From: Sphingomonas hankookensis
Lineage (GTDB): Bacteria; Pseudomonadota; Alphaproteobacteria; Sphingomonadales; Sphingomonadaceae
Direction of reading: 5' to 3'
Length of the DNA stretch: 64,000 nt
Assembly: GCF_001619955.1 (NCBI RefSeq)
Contig: NZ_LQQO01000001.1
Location: forward strand, 62,001-126,000
Shown here one piece after another: positions 33,434 to 43,528 of this stretch (its first letter is position 1; each line of letters begins with the position of its first letter). The position numbers and the translations under genes were made by a program. The notes beneath the pieces are model-generated. The model was not told where the DNA came from, made no database searches, and worked only from the letters and a program-made list of their open reading frames with translations.

Positions 33434-33988
33434 TCAGTGAAACGGAGTGATGATGTCCGCGCCGTGGCGGGTCGCCTTGTCATAGGCGACGTCGTGCTCG
33501 GCGATCGTGCGCACCGCCGCCATGCCGGCGTCCTTGATCCCGTCGCAGCCGGCGGCGTTGATCGCGTCGGCCACCTCGCCGCGATGGTCCCACGCATAGC
33601 GGACATGGCCTTCCTCATGCTTCAGCAGCGTGGCGAGGTAGCGGTCGAACTGCGCGCGGACCCTGGCCGGGACGTCGGAGTCGGCGAGGCGGGGAACGGT
33701 GACGACCGCTTCGAACCCGATATTGTCGAGCGTCGTGCTGCACGTGCCCGCCGCATCGCGCCGCCAGCGCCAGTTGATGTTCCAGCGGCTGAGCCCGTCG
33801 ACGCGCTTGCCGTCGTTCGGATCGGTCGGGCGGGCAGCGTCGATCGATCGACGGATCGCGGCCACGCTGCGGCCGGTGACGGCATATTCCTCGACCCGGA
33901 CATTGGCGATGCCGTCGAACGGGGTGGCGGAGCCTTGCAGCGTCAGCAGCGCGGCGAACAGGGCGGTGGCGGCGGGGGCGGTCGGCAT
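33434..33988 (-). CDS. DUF922 exported protein (putative metalloprotease-like)
   Basis: 184 residues with a signal peptide (MPTAPAATALFAALLTLQGS). The domain carries LLKHEEGHVRYAWDH, an HExxH-like His-Glu-x-x-His pattern found in DUF922 proteins, which are predicted secreted Zn-dependent proteases. Two Cys (AGTCSTTL and AAGCDGI) may form a disulfide. Actual protease activity of the family is unproven. Confidence 0.8.
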   Translation of the reverse strand: MPTAPAATALFAALLTLQGSATPFDGIANVRVEEYAVTGRSVAAIRRSIDAARPTDPNDGKRVDGLSRWNINWRWRRDAAGTCSTTLDNIGFEAVVTVPRLADSDVPARVRAQFDRYLATLLKHEEGHVRYAWDHRGEVADAINAAGCDGIKDAGMAAVRTIAEHDVAYDKATRHGADIITPFH

Positions 33989-34307
33989 GGGGCGGAGCGT
34001 AGCCGGGGCGCGGCGGAAGGCAATGGCGGAGTTAAGGGTGGGCAATGCGCAGTCGGTCCTGGGCATGGCCTCTGCGAACGTCGCTCGCCCAACTGCCACC
34101 GCTTCGTACCCCGGCCTTCGCCCGGGTACGGAACAGGCATTTGGGCAGAGGTCTTATCTGAGCCAAGTGAGCTTGGTCATGCCGCGGCAGAGAGCGTGGT
34201 CCCATCGGGTAGCCCATTCGGCACGTCGCGGTTCAACAGTTCGGGGCAGCCGTTGCAGTCCACCGCGCTACGGGGCGGGCGGCGAAGGCAAAACCATTGG
34301 AGTGGGC

Positions 34308-34976
34308 TCAGTCGCCCAGTTGCGCGAGCAACGTCTTCGCCGCCAGCGTCTCGGCCTCCTGCTTCGACGTGCCGGTGGCTTCGGCCGCCGCCAGCTTGCC
34401 GATGGTTACGCGCACGGTGAAGCGCGGCGCGTGGCCGGGGCCGCTCTTGTCGACGATCGCATATTCGGGCGGACGGCGATTGTTCGCGGCGGCCCATTCC
34501 TGCAGCGCCGATTTCGGGTGGCGCGGCACGCGCAGTTGCGCGTCGATCCGCGATCCCCATAGCGTGCGGACCAACGCGCGCGCGGCGTCATGGCCATGGT
34601 CGAGATAATAGGCGCCGATCAGCGCCTCCATCACATCGCCCAGCACATTGTCGCTGTCGCCGGCGCCGTCGTCGCGCGCCTGCTTGCCGAGCTTCAGATG
34701 CGGGACCACGCCGATGCCGCGCGCGATTTCCGCACAGACGGCACCGGTCACCAACGCGTTGAACCGCTTCGACAGCGCGCCTTCGCTCTCCGAGGGAAAG
34801 CGTTCGTAGAGCCATTCGGCGACGGCGAGCCCCAGCACGCGGTCGCCGAGAAATTCGAGCCGCTCATAGGTCGCGCGTGCCGTGCTGCCATGGGTCAGCG
34901 CGCGGGCGTAATCGTCGATGCGGGTCGGCGCACGGCCCAGCGCCTGGCCGACCCAGTCGTGCAGGGCGTCGCTCAG
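34308..34976 (-). CDS. rnc: Ribonuclease III
   Basis: 222 residues. Catalytic signature ERLEFLGDRVLG at residues 38-49 with a second acidic site in DNVLGDVMEALIGAYYLD, and a C-terminal dsRNA-binding domain from HPKSALQEWAA. It processes rRNA and other double-stranded RNA. No ATG is near; the best-fitting start is a CTG at 34976 in the overlap CTGA with the lepB stop, which gives the usual length. A GTG at 35000 inside lepB is the alternative. It follows lepB, a conserved pair. Confidence 0.9.
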   Translation of the reverse strand: MSDALHDWVGQALGRAPTRIDDYARALTHGSTARATYERLEFLGDRVLGLAVAEWLYERFPSESEGALSKRFNALVTGAVCAEIARGIGVVPHLKLGKQARDDGAGDSDNVLGDVMEALIGAYYLDHGHDAARALVRTLWGSRIDAQLRVPRHPKSALQEWAAANNRRPPEYAIVDKSGPGHAPRFTVRVTIGKLAAAEATGTSKQEAETLAAKTLLAQLGD

Positions 34977-35812
34977 AAGCCTTCCCCGATCCGGTGCCAC
35001 CGCGCGGCCGAGAACCACGTCCACGGCAGCAGCCATTCGGCCGAGCCATCGGTCGAGAAGAAGTTCACGACGGCCTTGCCCTCGATATTCTCCAGCGGGA
35101 CGATGCCGATGCCGCCGCCTTCGCGTGCCGGGAAGCGGCTGTCGGCGCTGTCGTCGCGATTGTCGCCCATCAGGAACGCATGGCCGGCCGGCACGGTGAA
35201 CACGCCGGTATCGTCCGCCTCGGTCGTGCCGAGGTCGAGGACGTTGTAGCTCTTGCCGTTCGGCAACGTCTCGCGGAACTGCGGATAGGCGCAGACCGGC
35301 TGTTCGGCGACGATCCGCTGGAAGGCATAGTCGCAATTGGTGTTGGGCGATACCGGCGCGACCCAGTCGGCGACGCGCTGCTTCGGGATCGCCTTGCCGT
35401 TCAGGAACAGCTGTCCGCCGCGCATCTGTACCGTGTCGCCGGGGATGCCGATCACGCGCTTGATATAGTCCTGCTTCGCGCTCGGCGGCGCCTTGAACAC
35501 CACCACGTCGCCGCGCGCGGGCGTGCGCGGCAGGATGCGGCCGGGGATCAGCGGGATGCCCCAAGGCAGCGAATAGCGCGAATAGCCGTAGTTCCATTTG
35601 GTGATGAACAGATAGTCGCCGATCATCAATCGCGGCTGCATCGATCCCGACGGGATCGAGAAGGGCGAGAACAGGAACGAGCGGATGATGAACACCACGA
35701 TGGCGAGCTTCAGCAGGAAGACCATCAGGTCCGCCCCTTCCGAACGCTTCGGCTTGGTGGCGGGCGCGGGCGGAGTCGGCGTGGGGGTAGCCGGGGCGGG
35801 GTCGAGAGCCAT
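34973..35812 (-). CDS. lepB: Signal peptidase I
   Basis: 279 residues. A Pro/Ala-rich start, one membrane helix (MVFLLKLAIVVFIIRSFLF), catalytic Ser57 in IPSGSMQP and Lys118 in QDYIKRVIGIPGD, and the GDNRDDSADSR box near the C-terminus. It cleaves signal peptides at the outer face of the inner membrane. Start ATG 35812 is chosen; ATG 35824 adds four residues. The stop overlaps the rnc start. Confidence 0.93.
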   Translation of the reverse strand: MALDPAPATPTPTPPAPATKPKRSEGADLMVFLLKLAIVVFIIRSFLFSPFSIPSGSMQPRLMIGDYLFITKWNYGYSRYSLPWGIPLIPGRILPRTPARGDVVVFKAPPSAKQDYIKRVIGIPGDTVQMRGGQLFLNGKAIPKQRVADWVAPVSPNTNCDYAFQRIVAEQPVCAYPQFRETLPNGKSYNVLDLGTTEADDTGVFTVPAGHAFLMGDNRDDSADSRFPAREGGGIGIVPLENIEGKAVVNFFSTDGSAEWLLPWTWFSAARWHRIGEGF

Positions 35813-35890
35813 GGACCGTGCCATGCGTGGGGCGGGGCGGGGCGTCAAGTGGGTGGGGGTTTGTCGGGTGATCGGGCAGGAGCCGAGGGA

Positions 35891-35966
35891 GACCCCAGCT
35901 TTCGCTGGGGTGAGGTTTGGGGCAGGGCCGTTTCCCATTTACGTCACCCCAGCGCAGGCTGGGGTC
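35891..35966. repeat. REP-like double hairpin
   Basis: Two short hairpins, GACCCCAGC-TTTC-GCTGGGGT (35891) and CACCCCAGC-GCAG-GCTGGGGT (35946), face each other about 30 bp apart upstream of lepB, so the pair can also fold as one large stem. This is the same element family as at 39252 and 63630. Confidence 0.8.
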
Positions 35967-35975
35967 TTTCTCGGC

Positions 35976-36263
35976 TCAAACGATGTCGTCGAACAAATCC
36001 CGCCATTCCGGGTTGGCGTCTGCGATCAACTGGTGCTTCCATTCGGCCCGCCACGCCTTGAGCGCCTTCTCCCGCCGGATAGCGCTTTCGATATCATCAT
36101 GCTTTTCCGCGAGAACCAGCGTCCTGATACCGTACTTCCGGCAATAGGCAGACCCACTATCCCGCCTGTGCTGCCACACCCGCGCGGCAAGGTCGGCCGT
36201 CACCCCGACATAGGTCATGCCGAACCGGCGGTTCGCCATGATGTAGGTCCAGCCCCCGCGCAT
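35976..36263 (-). CDS. GIY-YIG nuclease superfamily protein
   Basis: 95 residues. The GIY-YIG core appears as TYIMANRRFGMTYVGVTADLAARVWQH, with a downstream Glu (AIRREKALKAWRAEWK) that completes the UPF0213-like small GIY-YIG layout. Such single-domain proteins are widespread in sphingomonads in several copies; cellular role unknown, possibly DNA repair or defence. The start at 36263 overlaps a degenerate REP-like sequence. Confidence 0.85.
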   Translation of the reverse strand: MRGGWTYIMANRRFGMTYVGVTADLAARVWQHRRDSGSAYCRKYGIRTLVLAEKHDDIESAIRREKALKAWRAEWKHQLIADANPEWRDLFDDIV

Positions 36264-36393
36264 CGGGCAGGCGTATCGAGATGCTCAGGGAGATGCCAGC
36301 CTGCGCCGGCATGACGATAGAAGGGAGTGGACCTGCCCCCTTGGTCCGCTCTAGGGCGACGGCATCCTAACCGACGACATGACGAGGGACGAT

Positions 36394-37890
36394 ATGGCGA
36401 TGCAGGACTGGTCCGCGATCGAGGGGCTTGGCAGCACGAAGCTCACCGAATTGTTCGCAAAGGATCCCGACCGGCTGGCCAAGCTGACCGTCGATGTCGG
36501 CGGGCTGCATTTCGATTTCGCCAAGACCCATCTGGACGATGCGGCGATCGACGCGTTCACCGGGCTGGCCGCGACGATGGAGCTGGCGGCGAAGCGCGAC
36601 GCGCTGTTCGCCGGGCAGGTGGTGAATGTCACCGAAGGGCGCGCTGCGACCCATACCGCCGAGCGCGGCGAGGGTAACCCGGACGATGTCGCACAGGCGC
36701 GCGCGTTCCAGTCGCGGATGCGGCAGGTGATCGACGCGATCGAGGCGGATGCGTTCGGGCCGGTACGCCACATCCTGCATGTCGGCATCGGCGGGTCGGC
36801 GCTCGGCCCCGACCTGATCTTCGACGCGCTGGGGCGTGACGAGGACAAGTATGACGTGGCGATCGTGTCGAACGTCGACGGCGTGGCGATGGAAGAGGCG
36901 GTCAAGGGCTTCGACCCCGCCGCCACGCTGCTGGTCGTCGCGTCCAAGACCTTCACCACGACCGAGACGATGCTGAACGCGGAATCGGCGATGGCGTGGA
37001 TGCGCGAGGGCGGGGTCGAGGACCCTTATGGCCGCGTGATCGCGCTGACCGCCTCGCCCGACCGCGCGGTGGAATGGGGCGTCGACGAAACCCGCGTGCT
37101 GCCGTTCGCCGAGTCGGTCGGCGGGCGCTATTCGCTGTGGTCGACGCTGGGGTTCCCGTTCGCGCTGGCGCTGGGGTTCCAGGCCTATGAGGAACTTCTG
37201 GAAGGCGCGGCCGAGATGGATCGGCATTTCCGCTTGAGCGAACCGGCGAAGAATGCGCCGGTGCTGGCGGCCTTTGCCGACCTTTATTATTCGCAGGTGA
37301 AGGGTTGCGAGACGCGGGCGACGTTTGCCTATGACGAGCGGTTGCGGTTGCTGCCGTCCTATCTCCAGCAGCTTGAGATGGAATCGAACGGCAAGTCGGT
37401 GACGGCGGCCGGCGAGCCGCTGGGGCGCAATTCGGCGGCGATCACCTGGGGCGGGGTCGGCACCGATGCCCAGCATGCGGTGTTCCAGCTGCTGCATCAG
37501 GGTACGCGCATCGTGCCGCTGGAATTCGTCGCGGTGGTCGAGGCGGGCGACACCCTCGACCCGGCGCATCACCGGCAGCTGCTGCTTAACGCCTTTGCGC
37601 AGGGGGCGGCGCTGATGGCGGGGAAGGCCAATGCCGATCCGGCGCGCGCCTATGCCGGCGACCGGCCGTCGTCGACGATCCTGCTGAAGGATTTGGACCC
37701 GCGCACGCTGGGGGCGCTGATCGCGTTCTATGAGGCGCGGACGTTCGTGAATGCCGCGTTGCTGGGCATCAACCCGTTCGACCAGTTCGGTGTCGAGCTG
37801 GGCAAGGAAATGGCGAAGGCAGCCGATCAGGGTGGTCAGACGTTCGATGCGTCGACCAACGACCTTCTGGCACGGGCAGGACTTGCATGA
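36394..37890 (+). CDS. pgi: Glucose-6-phosphate isomerase
   Basis: 498 residues from ATG 36394 (GAGGGA just upstream; ATG 36379 is less likely). Phosphosugar-isomerase domains with the HVGIGGSALGPDLI phosphate-binding loop, SKTFTTTETMLNA and the conserved SNGK and GTDAQH segments. It interconverts glucose-6-phosphate and fructose-6-phosphate in glycolysis and gluconeogenesis. Stop overlaps the gor start by ATGA, a coupling that links carbon flow with NADPH-dependent redox balance. Confidence 0.95.
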   Translation: MAMQDWSAIEGLGSTKLTELFAKDPDRLAKLTVDVGGLHFDFAKTHLDDAAIDAFTGLAATMELAAKRDALFAGQVVNVTEGRAATHTAERGEGNPDDVAQARAFQSRMRQVIDAIEADAFGPVRHILHVGIGGSALGPDLIFDALGRDEDKYDVAIVSNVDGVAMEEAVKGFDPAATLLVVASKTFTTTETMLNAESAMAWMREGGVEDPYGRVIALTASPDRAVEWGVDETRVLPFAESVGGRYSLWSTLGFPFALALGFQAYEELLEGAAEMDRHFRLSEPAKNAPVLAAFADLYYSQVKGCETRATFAYDERLRLLPSYLQQLEMESNGKSVTAAGEPLGRNSAAITWGGVGTDAQHAVFQLLHQGTRIVPLEFVAVVEAGDTLDPAHHRQLLLNAFAQGAALMAGKANADPARAYAGDRPSSTILLKDLDPRTLGALIAFYEARTFVNAALLGINPFDQFGVELGKEMAKAADQGGQTFDASTNDLLARAGLA

Positions 37891-39236
37891 GCGATTACGA
37901 CTACGACCTCTTCGTCATCGGCGCGGGATCGGGCGGCACCCGCGCCGCCCGCGTGTCGGCGGCGCATGGCGCGAAGGTGGCGGTGGCGGAGGAGTATCGC
38001 GTCGGCGGCACCTGCGTCATCCGCGGCTGCGTGCCGAAGAAGCTGCTGGTGTACGGCGCTCATTTCGCCGAGGATCTGCGCGATGCGAAGGCGTTCGGCT
38101 GGGACGTGCCGCCGCAATGCGACTTTTCCTGGCCGCGGCTGCGCGACAATGTGCTGAGCGAGGTCGACCGGATCAACGGCGCGTACACCAGCACGCTGGA
38201 GAATCACGGCGTCGACATCATTCACGAACGCGCGACCGTGACCGGTCCGCATTCGGTCAAGCTGGCGGGCGGGCGCGAGGTGACGGCCGAGCGCATCCTG
38301 ATCGCGGTCGGGGCCAAGCCGGCGGTGCCGTCCTGTCCGGGGGCGGAGCATGGCATCACTTCGAACGAGGCGTTCCATCTGGATGCGATCCCGAAGCGGG
38401 TGCTGATCGCCGGCGCGGGCTATATCGCCAACGAGTTCGCGGGCGTGTTCCACCAGTTCGGCGCGCATGTCATCCTGATCAACCGCACCGACGTCATCCT
38501 GCGCGGCTATGACGAATCGATCCGCGACCGGCTGCTGCAGATTTCGATGACCAAGGGCATCGAGTTCCGCTTCCACGCCGAGTTCGAGGGGATCGAGAAG
38601 GGCGACGATGGCTGCCTGACCGTCAAGATGTCGGGGCATGAGCCGGTGACGGTCGACATGGTGATGTTCGCGACTGGGCGCGTGCCGAACACCGAGGGGC
38701 TGGGGCTGGAGAGCGCGGGCGTCGAGCTGGACGACAAGGGCGCGGTGAAGGTCGATGACAAGGCGCAATCGACCTGCCCGTCCATCTATGCGGTCGGCGA
38801 CGTCACCAACCGGGTGCAGCTGACCCCGGTCGCGATCCGCGAAGGCCAGGCGTTCGCCGACCGCACCTATGGCGGCAAGGACGTGACGGTCGATTACGAC
38901 TGTATCCCGAGCGCGGTGTTCAGCCATCCGCCGATGGCGGGCGTCGGCATGACCGAGGGCGAGGCGAAGACCACGCTGGGCTCGGTCAAGGTGTACCTGT
39001 CCGACTTCCGCCCGATGAAGAACGTGCTGGCCGGCCGCAACGAACGCGCGCTGTACAAGATGATCTGCGAGGAGACGACCGGGCGGATCGTGGGCCTGCA
39101 CATGATCGGGCCGGACGCGCCGGAGATTTTGCAGGCGGCAGCGATCGCGGTGAAGGCCGGGCTGACCAAGGATCAGTTCGACCAGACGGTCGCGCTGCAT
39201 CCGACCATGGCGGAAGAGCTGGTGCTGATGAAGTAG
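37887..39236 (+). CDS. gor: Glutathione reductase (NADPH)
   Basis: 449 residues. N-terminal FAD motif (DLFVIGAGSGGTRAARV), the redox disulfide GGTCVIRGCVPKKL, the NAD(P) site VLIAGAGYIANEFAGVF and the C-terminal dimer domain with ALHPTMAEELV, which supplies the active-site His. It reduces oxidised glutathione. Co-translated with pgi. Confidence 0.93.
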   Translation: MSDYDYDLFVIGAGSGGTRAARVSAAHGAKVAVAEEYRVGGTCVIRGCVPKKLLVYGAHFAEDLRDAKAFGWDVPPQCDFSWPRLRDNVLSEVDRINGAYTSTLENHGVDIIHERATVTGPHSVKLAGGREVTAERILIAVGAKPAVPSCPGAEHGITSNEAFHLDAIPKRVLIAGAGYIANEFAGVFHQFGAHVILINRTDVILRGYDESIRDRLLQISMTKGIEFRFHAEFEGIEKGDDGCLTVKMSGHEPVTVDMVMFATGRVPNTEGLGLESAGVELDDKGAVKVDDKAQSTCPSIYAVGDVTNRVQLTPVAIREGQAFADRTYGGKDVTVDYDCIPSAVFSHPPMAGVGMTEGEAKTTLGSVKVYLSDFRPMKNVLAGRNERALYKMICEETTGRIVGLHMIGPDAPEILQAAAIAVKAGLTKDQFDQTVALHPTMAEELVLMK

Positions 39237-39251
39237 GGTGCTGGCCGCAAA

Positions 39252-39334
39252 CGTCACCCCGGCGCAGGCTGGGTCTCCCGCGACGATACGCGCGCTCCCT
39301 TACCGGGAGATCCCAGCCTTCGCTGGGATGACGT
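39252..39334. repeat. REP-like inverted repeat
   Basis: CGTCACCCCGGCGCAGGCTGG on the left and the reverse-oriented CCCAGCCTTCGCTGGGATGACG on the right flank about 30 bp between the convergent gor and symporter genes. It belongs to the CACCCCAG-type palindromes of this genome and may end transcription in both directions. Confidence 0.75.
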
Positions 39335-39349
39335 TTCCCTTCTGGCCTC

Positions 39350-40615
39350 TTAGCCTTCCGCGAGAATCACATCCGCCTCGCTGGTCGCCGAACCCCCAAC
39401 GCGCTCGCCGATGGTCGCGGTCACCGCGACGTTCATCGTCACATTGCCCAGCGTCCGCACGATATCCGGCATCGTCTCCACCGCGACCAGCAGCGCCAGC
39501 GGTTCGACCGGCACCCCCATCGCCACCGCGATCGGCGCGATCGAGGACACGAAGCTGATCTGCCCCGGCAGGCTGGCCGCGCCCATCGTCGTGATCGCGC
39601 CCGCCGCGATCCCCGCCGCGATCTGCCCCGCCCCCAGCGGCACGCCGAACACATGCGCGACATAGAGCGCGACGCCGAGGTTCATCGCCGGTCCCGTCGC
39701 ACGGAACAGCGCCACCGCCATCGGCAGCACCACGCCCGACGTCGCCACCGGCACGCCGACATCGCCCGCCCCCTTCAGCATCGCCGGCAGCGAGGCGAGC
39801 GAGCTTTGCGTCGAGATCGCGACCGCCTGTGCCGGTGCCGTCGCCTTCAGGAAACGGCCGATCGGCACGCGTCCGCCGATCCGCGCCAGCGGGTAGGCGA
39901 GCAGCCAGACGCCCATCCCGACGCTCATCAGTACCAGCACATAATGGACCAGCGCGCCGAACGCCGCCGTGCCCGCCCGCGCGCCGACGACATAGCCTAG
40001 GGCGAACACGCCGATCGGCCCCAGCCACAGCACCCAGTTGATGACGATCAGCATCGTGTCGGCAATCGCCTGGAACAGCCGCACCAGCACCGAGCGATTG
40101 TCCTGCGGCAGGCGCGTCAGCGCAAAGCCGAAGACGAGCGTGAACAGGATCAGCGGCAGGAACTGGTCGTTCGCCGCCGCCGATACCGGATTGGTCGGCA
40201 CGATCGCGACGAGGAAGTCGGTGAACGGCGGCACCTTCGCGGCCGGCGCAGCCGTGCCGAAGGTCGAGCGCAACGCTTCGGCGGCGGTTTGCCCCAGCGG
40301 GAACAGGTCGAGCAGCGTCAGCGTGAACAGCGCGCCCAGCGCCGACGACGTCCACAGGATGACGATGAACAGCAGCAGCGACCGGGTGGCGATCCGCCCG
40401 GCGCGCGCCGCCTCCGCCGTCTGGGCGATGCCGGTGATGAGCAGCGCGACGACCAGCGGCACGATGGTCATGCGCAGCGCGTTCAGCCACGCCGTACCGA
40501 TCGGTTCGGCGATGGCGATGCCCGACAGGGCGGTGTCCGGCGACTGTCCCGCCAGGAAAACGCCCAGCGCCAGCCCCGCACCCAGTCCCGCCAATATTCG
40601 TGTCGCCTGCGACAT
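39350..40615 (-). CDS. Dicarboxylate/amino acid:cation symporter (DAACS)
   Basis: 421 residues with eight helices and two re-entrant loops. Motifs include the serine-rich [36 protein letters not shown] and the [12 protein letters not shown] segment in the C-terminal substrate site, as in GltP/DctA. It imports C4-dicarboxylates or acidic amino acids with H+ or Na+. The exact substrate cannot be read. It is divergent from glmM with a 71-bp gap. Confidence 0.88.
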   Translation of the reverse strand: MSQATRILAGLGAGLALGVFLAGQSPDTALSGIAIAEPIGTAWLNALRMTIVPLVVALLITGIAQTAEAARAGRIATRSLLLFIVILWTSSALGALFTLTLLDLFPLGQTAAEALRSTFGTAAPAAKVPPFTDFLVAIVPTNPVSAAANDQFLPLILFTLVFGFALTRLPQDNRSVLVRLFQAIADTMLIVINWVLWLGPIGVFALGYVVGARAGTAAFGALVHYVLVLMSVGMGVWLLAYPLARIGGRVPIGRFLKATAPAQAVAISTQSSLASLPAMLKGAGDVGVPVATSGVVLPMAVALFRATGPAMNLGVALYVAHVFGVPLGAGQIAAGIAAGAITTMGAASLPGQISFVSSIAPIAVAMGVPVEPLALLVAVETMPDIVRTLGNVTMNVAVTATIGERVGGSATSEADVILAEG

Positions 40616-40686
40616 GCTCGCCCTTTTGCAAAAGTGGCGGTAATACCCCGCCCAACCGAACGCTCAACCTGAAGGCGTATGTGACG

Positions 40687-42027
40687 ATGGCAAGGAAATA
40701 TTTCGGCACCGACGGGATTCGCGGGCTGACCAACACCAAGCCGATGACCGCCGAGATGGCGATGCGCATCGGCATGGCGGCAGGCGCGCACTTCCGCCGG
40801 GGCGATCACCGGCACCGCGTGGTGATCGGCAAGGACACGCGCCTGTCGGGCTATATGCTCGAAAATGCGATGGTCGCGGGGTTCACTTCGGTCGGCATGG
40901 ACGTGGTGCTGGTCGGCCCGCTGCCGACCCCGGCGGTGGCGATGCTGACCCATTCGATGCGCGCCGATATGGGCGTGATGATCTCCGCCAGCCACAACCC
41001 GTATCAGGACAATGGCATCAAGCTGTTCGGCCCGGACGGCTACAAGCTGTCCGATGCCGACGAACTGGCGATCGAGGAACTGATCGACAGCGAGATCGAG
41101 CTGTCGGCGCCGGGTGATATCGGACGCGCCAACCGGATCGAGGACGCGCGCGGACGCTATATCCACTTCGCCAAGTCGACCTTTCCCGAAAACCTGCGAT
41201 TGGACGGCATGAAGCTGGTCGTCGATTGCGCCAATGGCGCGGCGTACAATGTCGCCCCCTCGGCGCTATGGGAACTGGGCGCGGAGGTCATCGCGATCGG
41301 CGTGACCCCCAATGGCAAGAACATCAACGACCGCGTCGGATCGACCGCGCCGCAGACGCTGTCGGAAACGGTCGTCGCATCGGGCGCGCAGGTCGGCATC
41401 GCGCTGGACGGTGACGCCGACCGGCTGATCGTGGTCGACGAAGCGGGCAAGGTGATCGACGGCGATCAGCTGATGGCGACCATCGCCGCCAGCTGGGCGC
41501 GCGCCGGAAGGTTGAAGGGCGGCGGCCTCGTCGCCACCGTCATGTCGAACCTGGGGCTGGAGCGGCATCTGGCGGCGCAGGGGCTGGGACTGGTGCGCAC
41601 CGCCGTCGGCGATCGCCACGTCCTCGAAAAGATGCGGACGTCGGGCTATAATGTCGGGGGGGAACAGTCGGGGCATATCATCCTGTCCGACTATGCGACG
41701 ACCGGCGACGGGCTGGTCGCGGCATTGCAGGTGCTGGCGGAAATCCAGCGATCGGGCGCACCGGCCAGCGAAGTGCTGCACCGCTTCGACCCGCTGCCGC
41801 AGCTGCTCAAGAATGTGCGCTTCGCCGGGGGCAAGCCGCTCGACGATCCGCGGGTGAAGGATGTCGTTGCCGGCGTCGAGGCGGAACTGGCCGGGCGCGG
41901 ACGGCTGGTGCTGCGCGCGTCGGGCACCGAACCGGTGATCCGGGTGATGGCGGAGGGCGAGGACGCCGCCCATGTCGAACAGGTGGTCGACCGCATCTGC
42001 GACGCGGTGCGGCAGGCGGCGGCCTGA
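40687..42027 (+). CDS. glmM: Phosphoglucosamine mutase
   Basis: 446 residues. [13 protein letters not shown] start, the phosphoserine loop [15 protein letters not shown], the metal-binding loop [11 protein letters not shown] and the phosphate-binding [15 protein letters not shown] at the end. It turns glucosamine-6-phosphate into glucosamine-1-phosphate for peptidoglycan and lipopolysaccharide. ATG 40687 has GAAGG upstream; a GTG at 40681 would add two residues. The stop shares one base with the next gene's start. Confidence 0.95.
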   Translation: MARKYFGTDGIRGLTNTKPMTAEMAMRIGMAAGAHFRRGDHRHRVVIGKDTRLSGYMLENAMVAGFTSVGMDVVLVGPLPTPAVAMLTHSMRADMGVMISASHNPYQDNGIKLFGPDGYKLSDADELAIEELIDSEIELSAPGDIGRANRIEDARGRYIHFAKSTFPENLRLDGMKLVVDCANGAAYNVAPSALWELGAEVIAIGVTPNGKNINDRVGSTAPQTLSETVVASGAQVGIALDGDADRLIVVDEAGKVIDGDQLMATIAASWARAGRLKGGGLVATVMSNLGLERHLAAQGLGLVRTAVGDRHVLEKMRTSGYNVGGEQSGHIILSDYATTGDGLVAALQVLAEIQRSGAPASEVLHRFDPLPQLLKNVRFAGGKPLDDPRVKDVVAGVEAELAGRGRLVLRASGTEPVIRVMAEGEDAAHVEQVVDRICDAVRQAAA

Positions 42028-42203
42028 TGCTGGCAATGAAGCCGGCATGCGAGCGATGCGACGCGCCGCTGCCGGCGGCAGCGCATGGCGCGTTCATCTG
42101 CTCGCACGAATGCACCTTCTGCGCGGATTGTGCGGATGACCTCGATGAGGTGTGTCCGAACTGTCGCGGCGAGTTGGTGGATCGGCCGACGCGGCGCAAA
42201 TAG
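42027..42203 (+). CDS. DUF1272 small zinc-ribbon-like protein
   Basis: 58 residues, too short for many gene finders. Eight Cys: CERC, ICSHECTFCADC and CPNCRGEL, the pattern of DUF1272 proteins, which likely bind two zinc ions. It starts inside the last codon of glmM (TGATG), so it is translated from the same message. Function unknown. Confidence 0.85.
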   Translation: MLAMKPACERCDAPLPAAAHGAFICSHECTFCADCADDLDEVCPNCRGELVDRPTRRK

Positions 42204-42204
42204 A

Positions 42205-42336
42205 TCCTCCCCGCTGCGCGGGGAGGGGGAGCGTCCGAAGGACGGTGGAGGGGGTTGGCCGCGCAACGCAACCGTTCCGTATGCCGACATCCCCCTCCAC
42301 CAGCTTCGCTGGTCCCCCTCCCCGTACCGGGGAGGA
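42205..42336. repeat. Long REP-like inverted repeat after glmM operon
   Basis: TCCTCCCCGCTGCGCGGGGA and GGTGGAGGGGG on the left are mirrored by CCCCCTCCACC and CCGTACCGGGGAGGA on the right, about 130 bp in all. It forms hairpins within each arm and a long stem between arms. This is a second palindrome family, different from the CACCCCAG type, and lies between glmM-DUF1272 and thiD. Confidence 0.75.
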
Positions 42337-42373
42337 GCTTGTCGCGTCCGCATCGCAAGGCTAACCCCACCCC

Positions 42374-43528
42374 ATGACCACACCCCGTATCCTGATCGTC
42401 GCCGGTTCCGATTCCGGCGGGGGCGCCGGTATCCAGGCGGATATCAAGACCGCGACGATGCTGGGCGCGCACGCCATGACCGCGATCACCGCGATCACCG
42501 CGCAGAACACGCTGGGCGTCGATGCAGTGCATCCCATCCCGACCGACATGGTGATGGCGCAGATCGATGCGGTAGTGCGCGATATCGGCGTCGATGCGGT
42601 GAAGATCGGCATGATCGGATCGGCGCGCACGGCGCACGCGCTGGCCGACCGGCTGCGCGACCTGCCCGGCGTCCCGGTGGTGTTCGACCCGGTGATGATC
42701 TCGACCAGCGGTGCGCGGCTCGCCGACGAAGCGACGGTCGCCGCGTTCGAGCGGCTGATGGCGGTCGCGACGGTCGCGACGCCGAACCTGCCCGAACTGG
42801 AAGCCCTGGGCGGCGTGGACGACATGCTGTCGCATGGCTGTGCCGTCCTGCAAAAGGGCGGGCACGGCGAGGGCGAGGTACTGGTCGACCGGCTGCATCA
42901 ACGCGGCAGCGGTGCCGCGCCGTTGGTCGAATGGTCGTCCCCGCGCATCGACGGGATGGCGACGCATGGCACCGGCTGTACCCTGTCGACCGCGATCGCG
43001 TGCGAGCTGGCGAAGGAATGGACGCTGGTCGAGGCGATCGGCCGCGCGCGCAGTTTCGTGCGGATCGCGATGCTGGGTGCCGACGAACTGGGGCGCGGCG
43101 CGGGACCGATGGCGCAGCAGGGGGTGCGACTCGACCTCAACCAGTCGCGCTGGTCGCCGATGCTGAACCAGGTGACGGTGCCGGCCAGCGACGTGCCGGC
43201 GAGCGAGCATTTCTACCGCCTGCTCGGCCTCAAGGCGATCGTGCGGTCCAGCCGCCGCTATGCCCGGTTCGAGACCGAGGGCGGGGCGACCTTCTCGATC
43301 GAGATGACCGAGGAGCGCAAGGTGCCGGCGGTGTATTTCGAAGTCGGCGACCTGAACGTCGTGGTCCACTATCTGAAAGGGCAGGGGTTGTCGTTCGCGC
43401 AGGAGCCGATCGACCGGCCCTGGGGCTGGCGCGAGGCGCGGCTGTTCGATCCGGCGGGCAACGAGGTTTGCCTGTACCAGGCGGGCGAGATGCGGCGGTT
43501 TCCGCCATGGCGCATCGCCGATGCCTGA
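42374..43528 (+). CDS. thiD: Hydroxymethylpyrimidine (phosphate) kinase ThiD fused to a VOC domain
   Basis: 384 residues. Residues 1 to about 260 are Thi[20 protein letters not shown], the [13 protein letters not shown] core and the anion hole [12 protein letters not shown]. It phosphorylates hydroxymethylpyrimidine (phosphate) in thiamine biosynthesis. Residues about 275-384 form an extra glyoxalase/VOC-type domain ([20 protein letters not shown] ... [17 protein letters not shown]). Normal ThiD is about 265 residues, so the VOC part is a C-terminal addition; its ligand is unknown. The stop overlaps rnhB. Confidence 0.88.
   Translation: MTTPRILIVAGSDSGGGAGIQADIKTATMLGAHAMTAITAITAQNTLGVDAVHPIPTDMVMAQIDAVVRDIGVDAVKIGMIGSARTAHALADRLRDLPGVPVVFDPVMISTSGARLADEATVAAFERLMAVATVATPNLPELEALGGVDDMLSHGCAVLQKGGHGEGEVLVDRLHQRGSGAAPLVEWSSPRIDGMATHGTGCTLSTAIACELAKEWTLVEAIGRARSFVRIAMLGADELGRGAGPMAQQGVRLDLNQSRWSPMLNQVTVPASDVPASEHFYRLLGLKAIVRSSRRYARFETEGGATFSIEMTEERKVPAVYFEVGDLNVVVHYLKGQGLSFAQEPIDRPWGWREARLFDPAGNEVCLYQAGEMRRFPPWRIADA

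Noticed and set aside
37280..37310. TTATTCG in pgi as a copy of the repeat at 25065
   Set aside because: Only seven bases match and they lie inside a coding region; chance occurrence.
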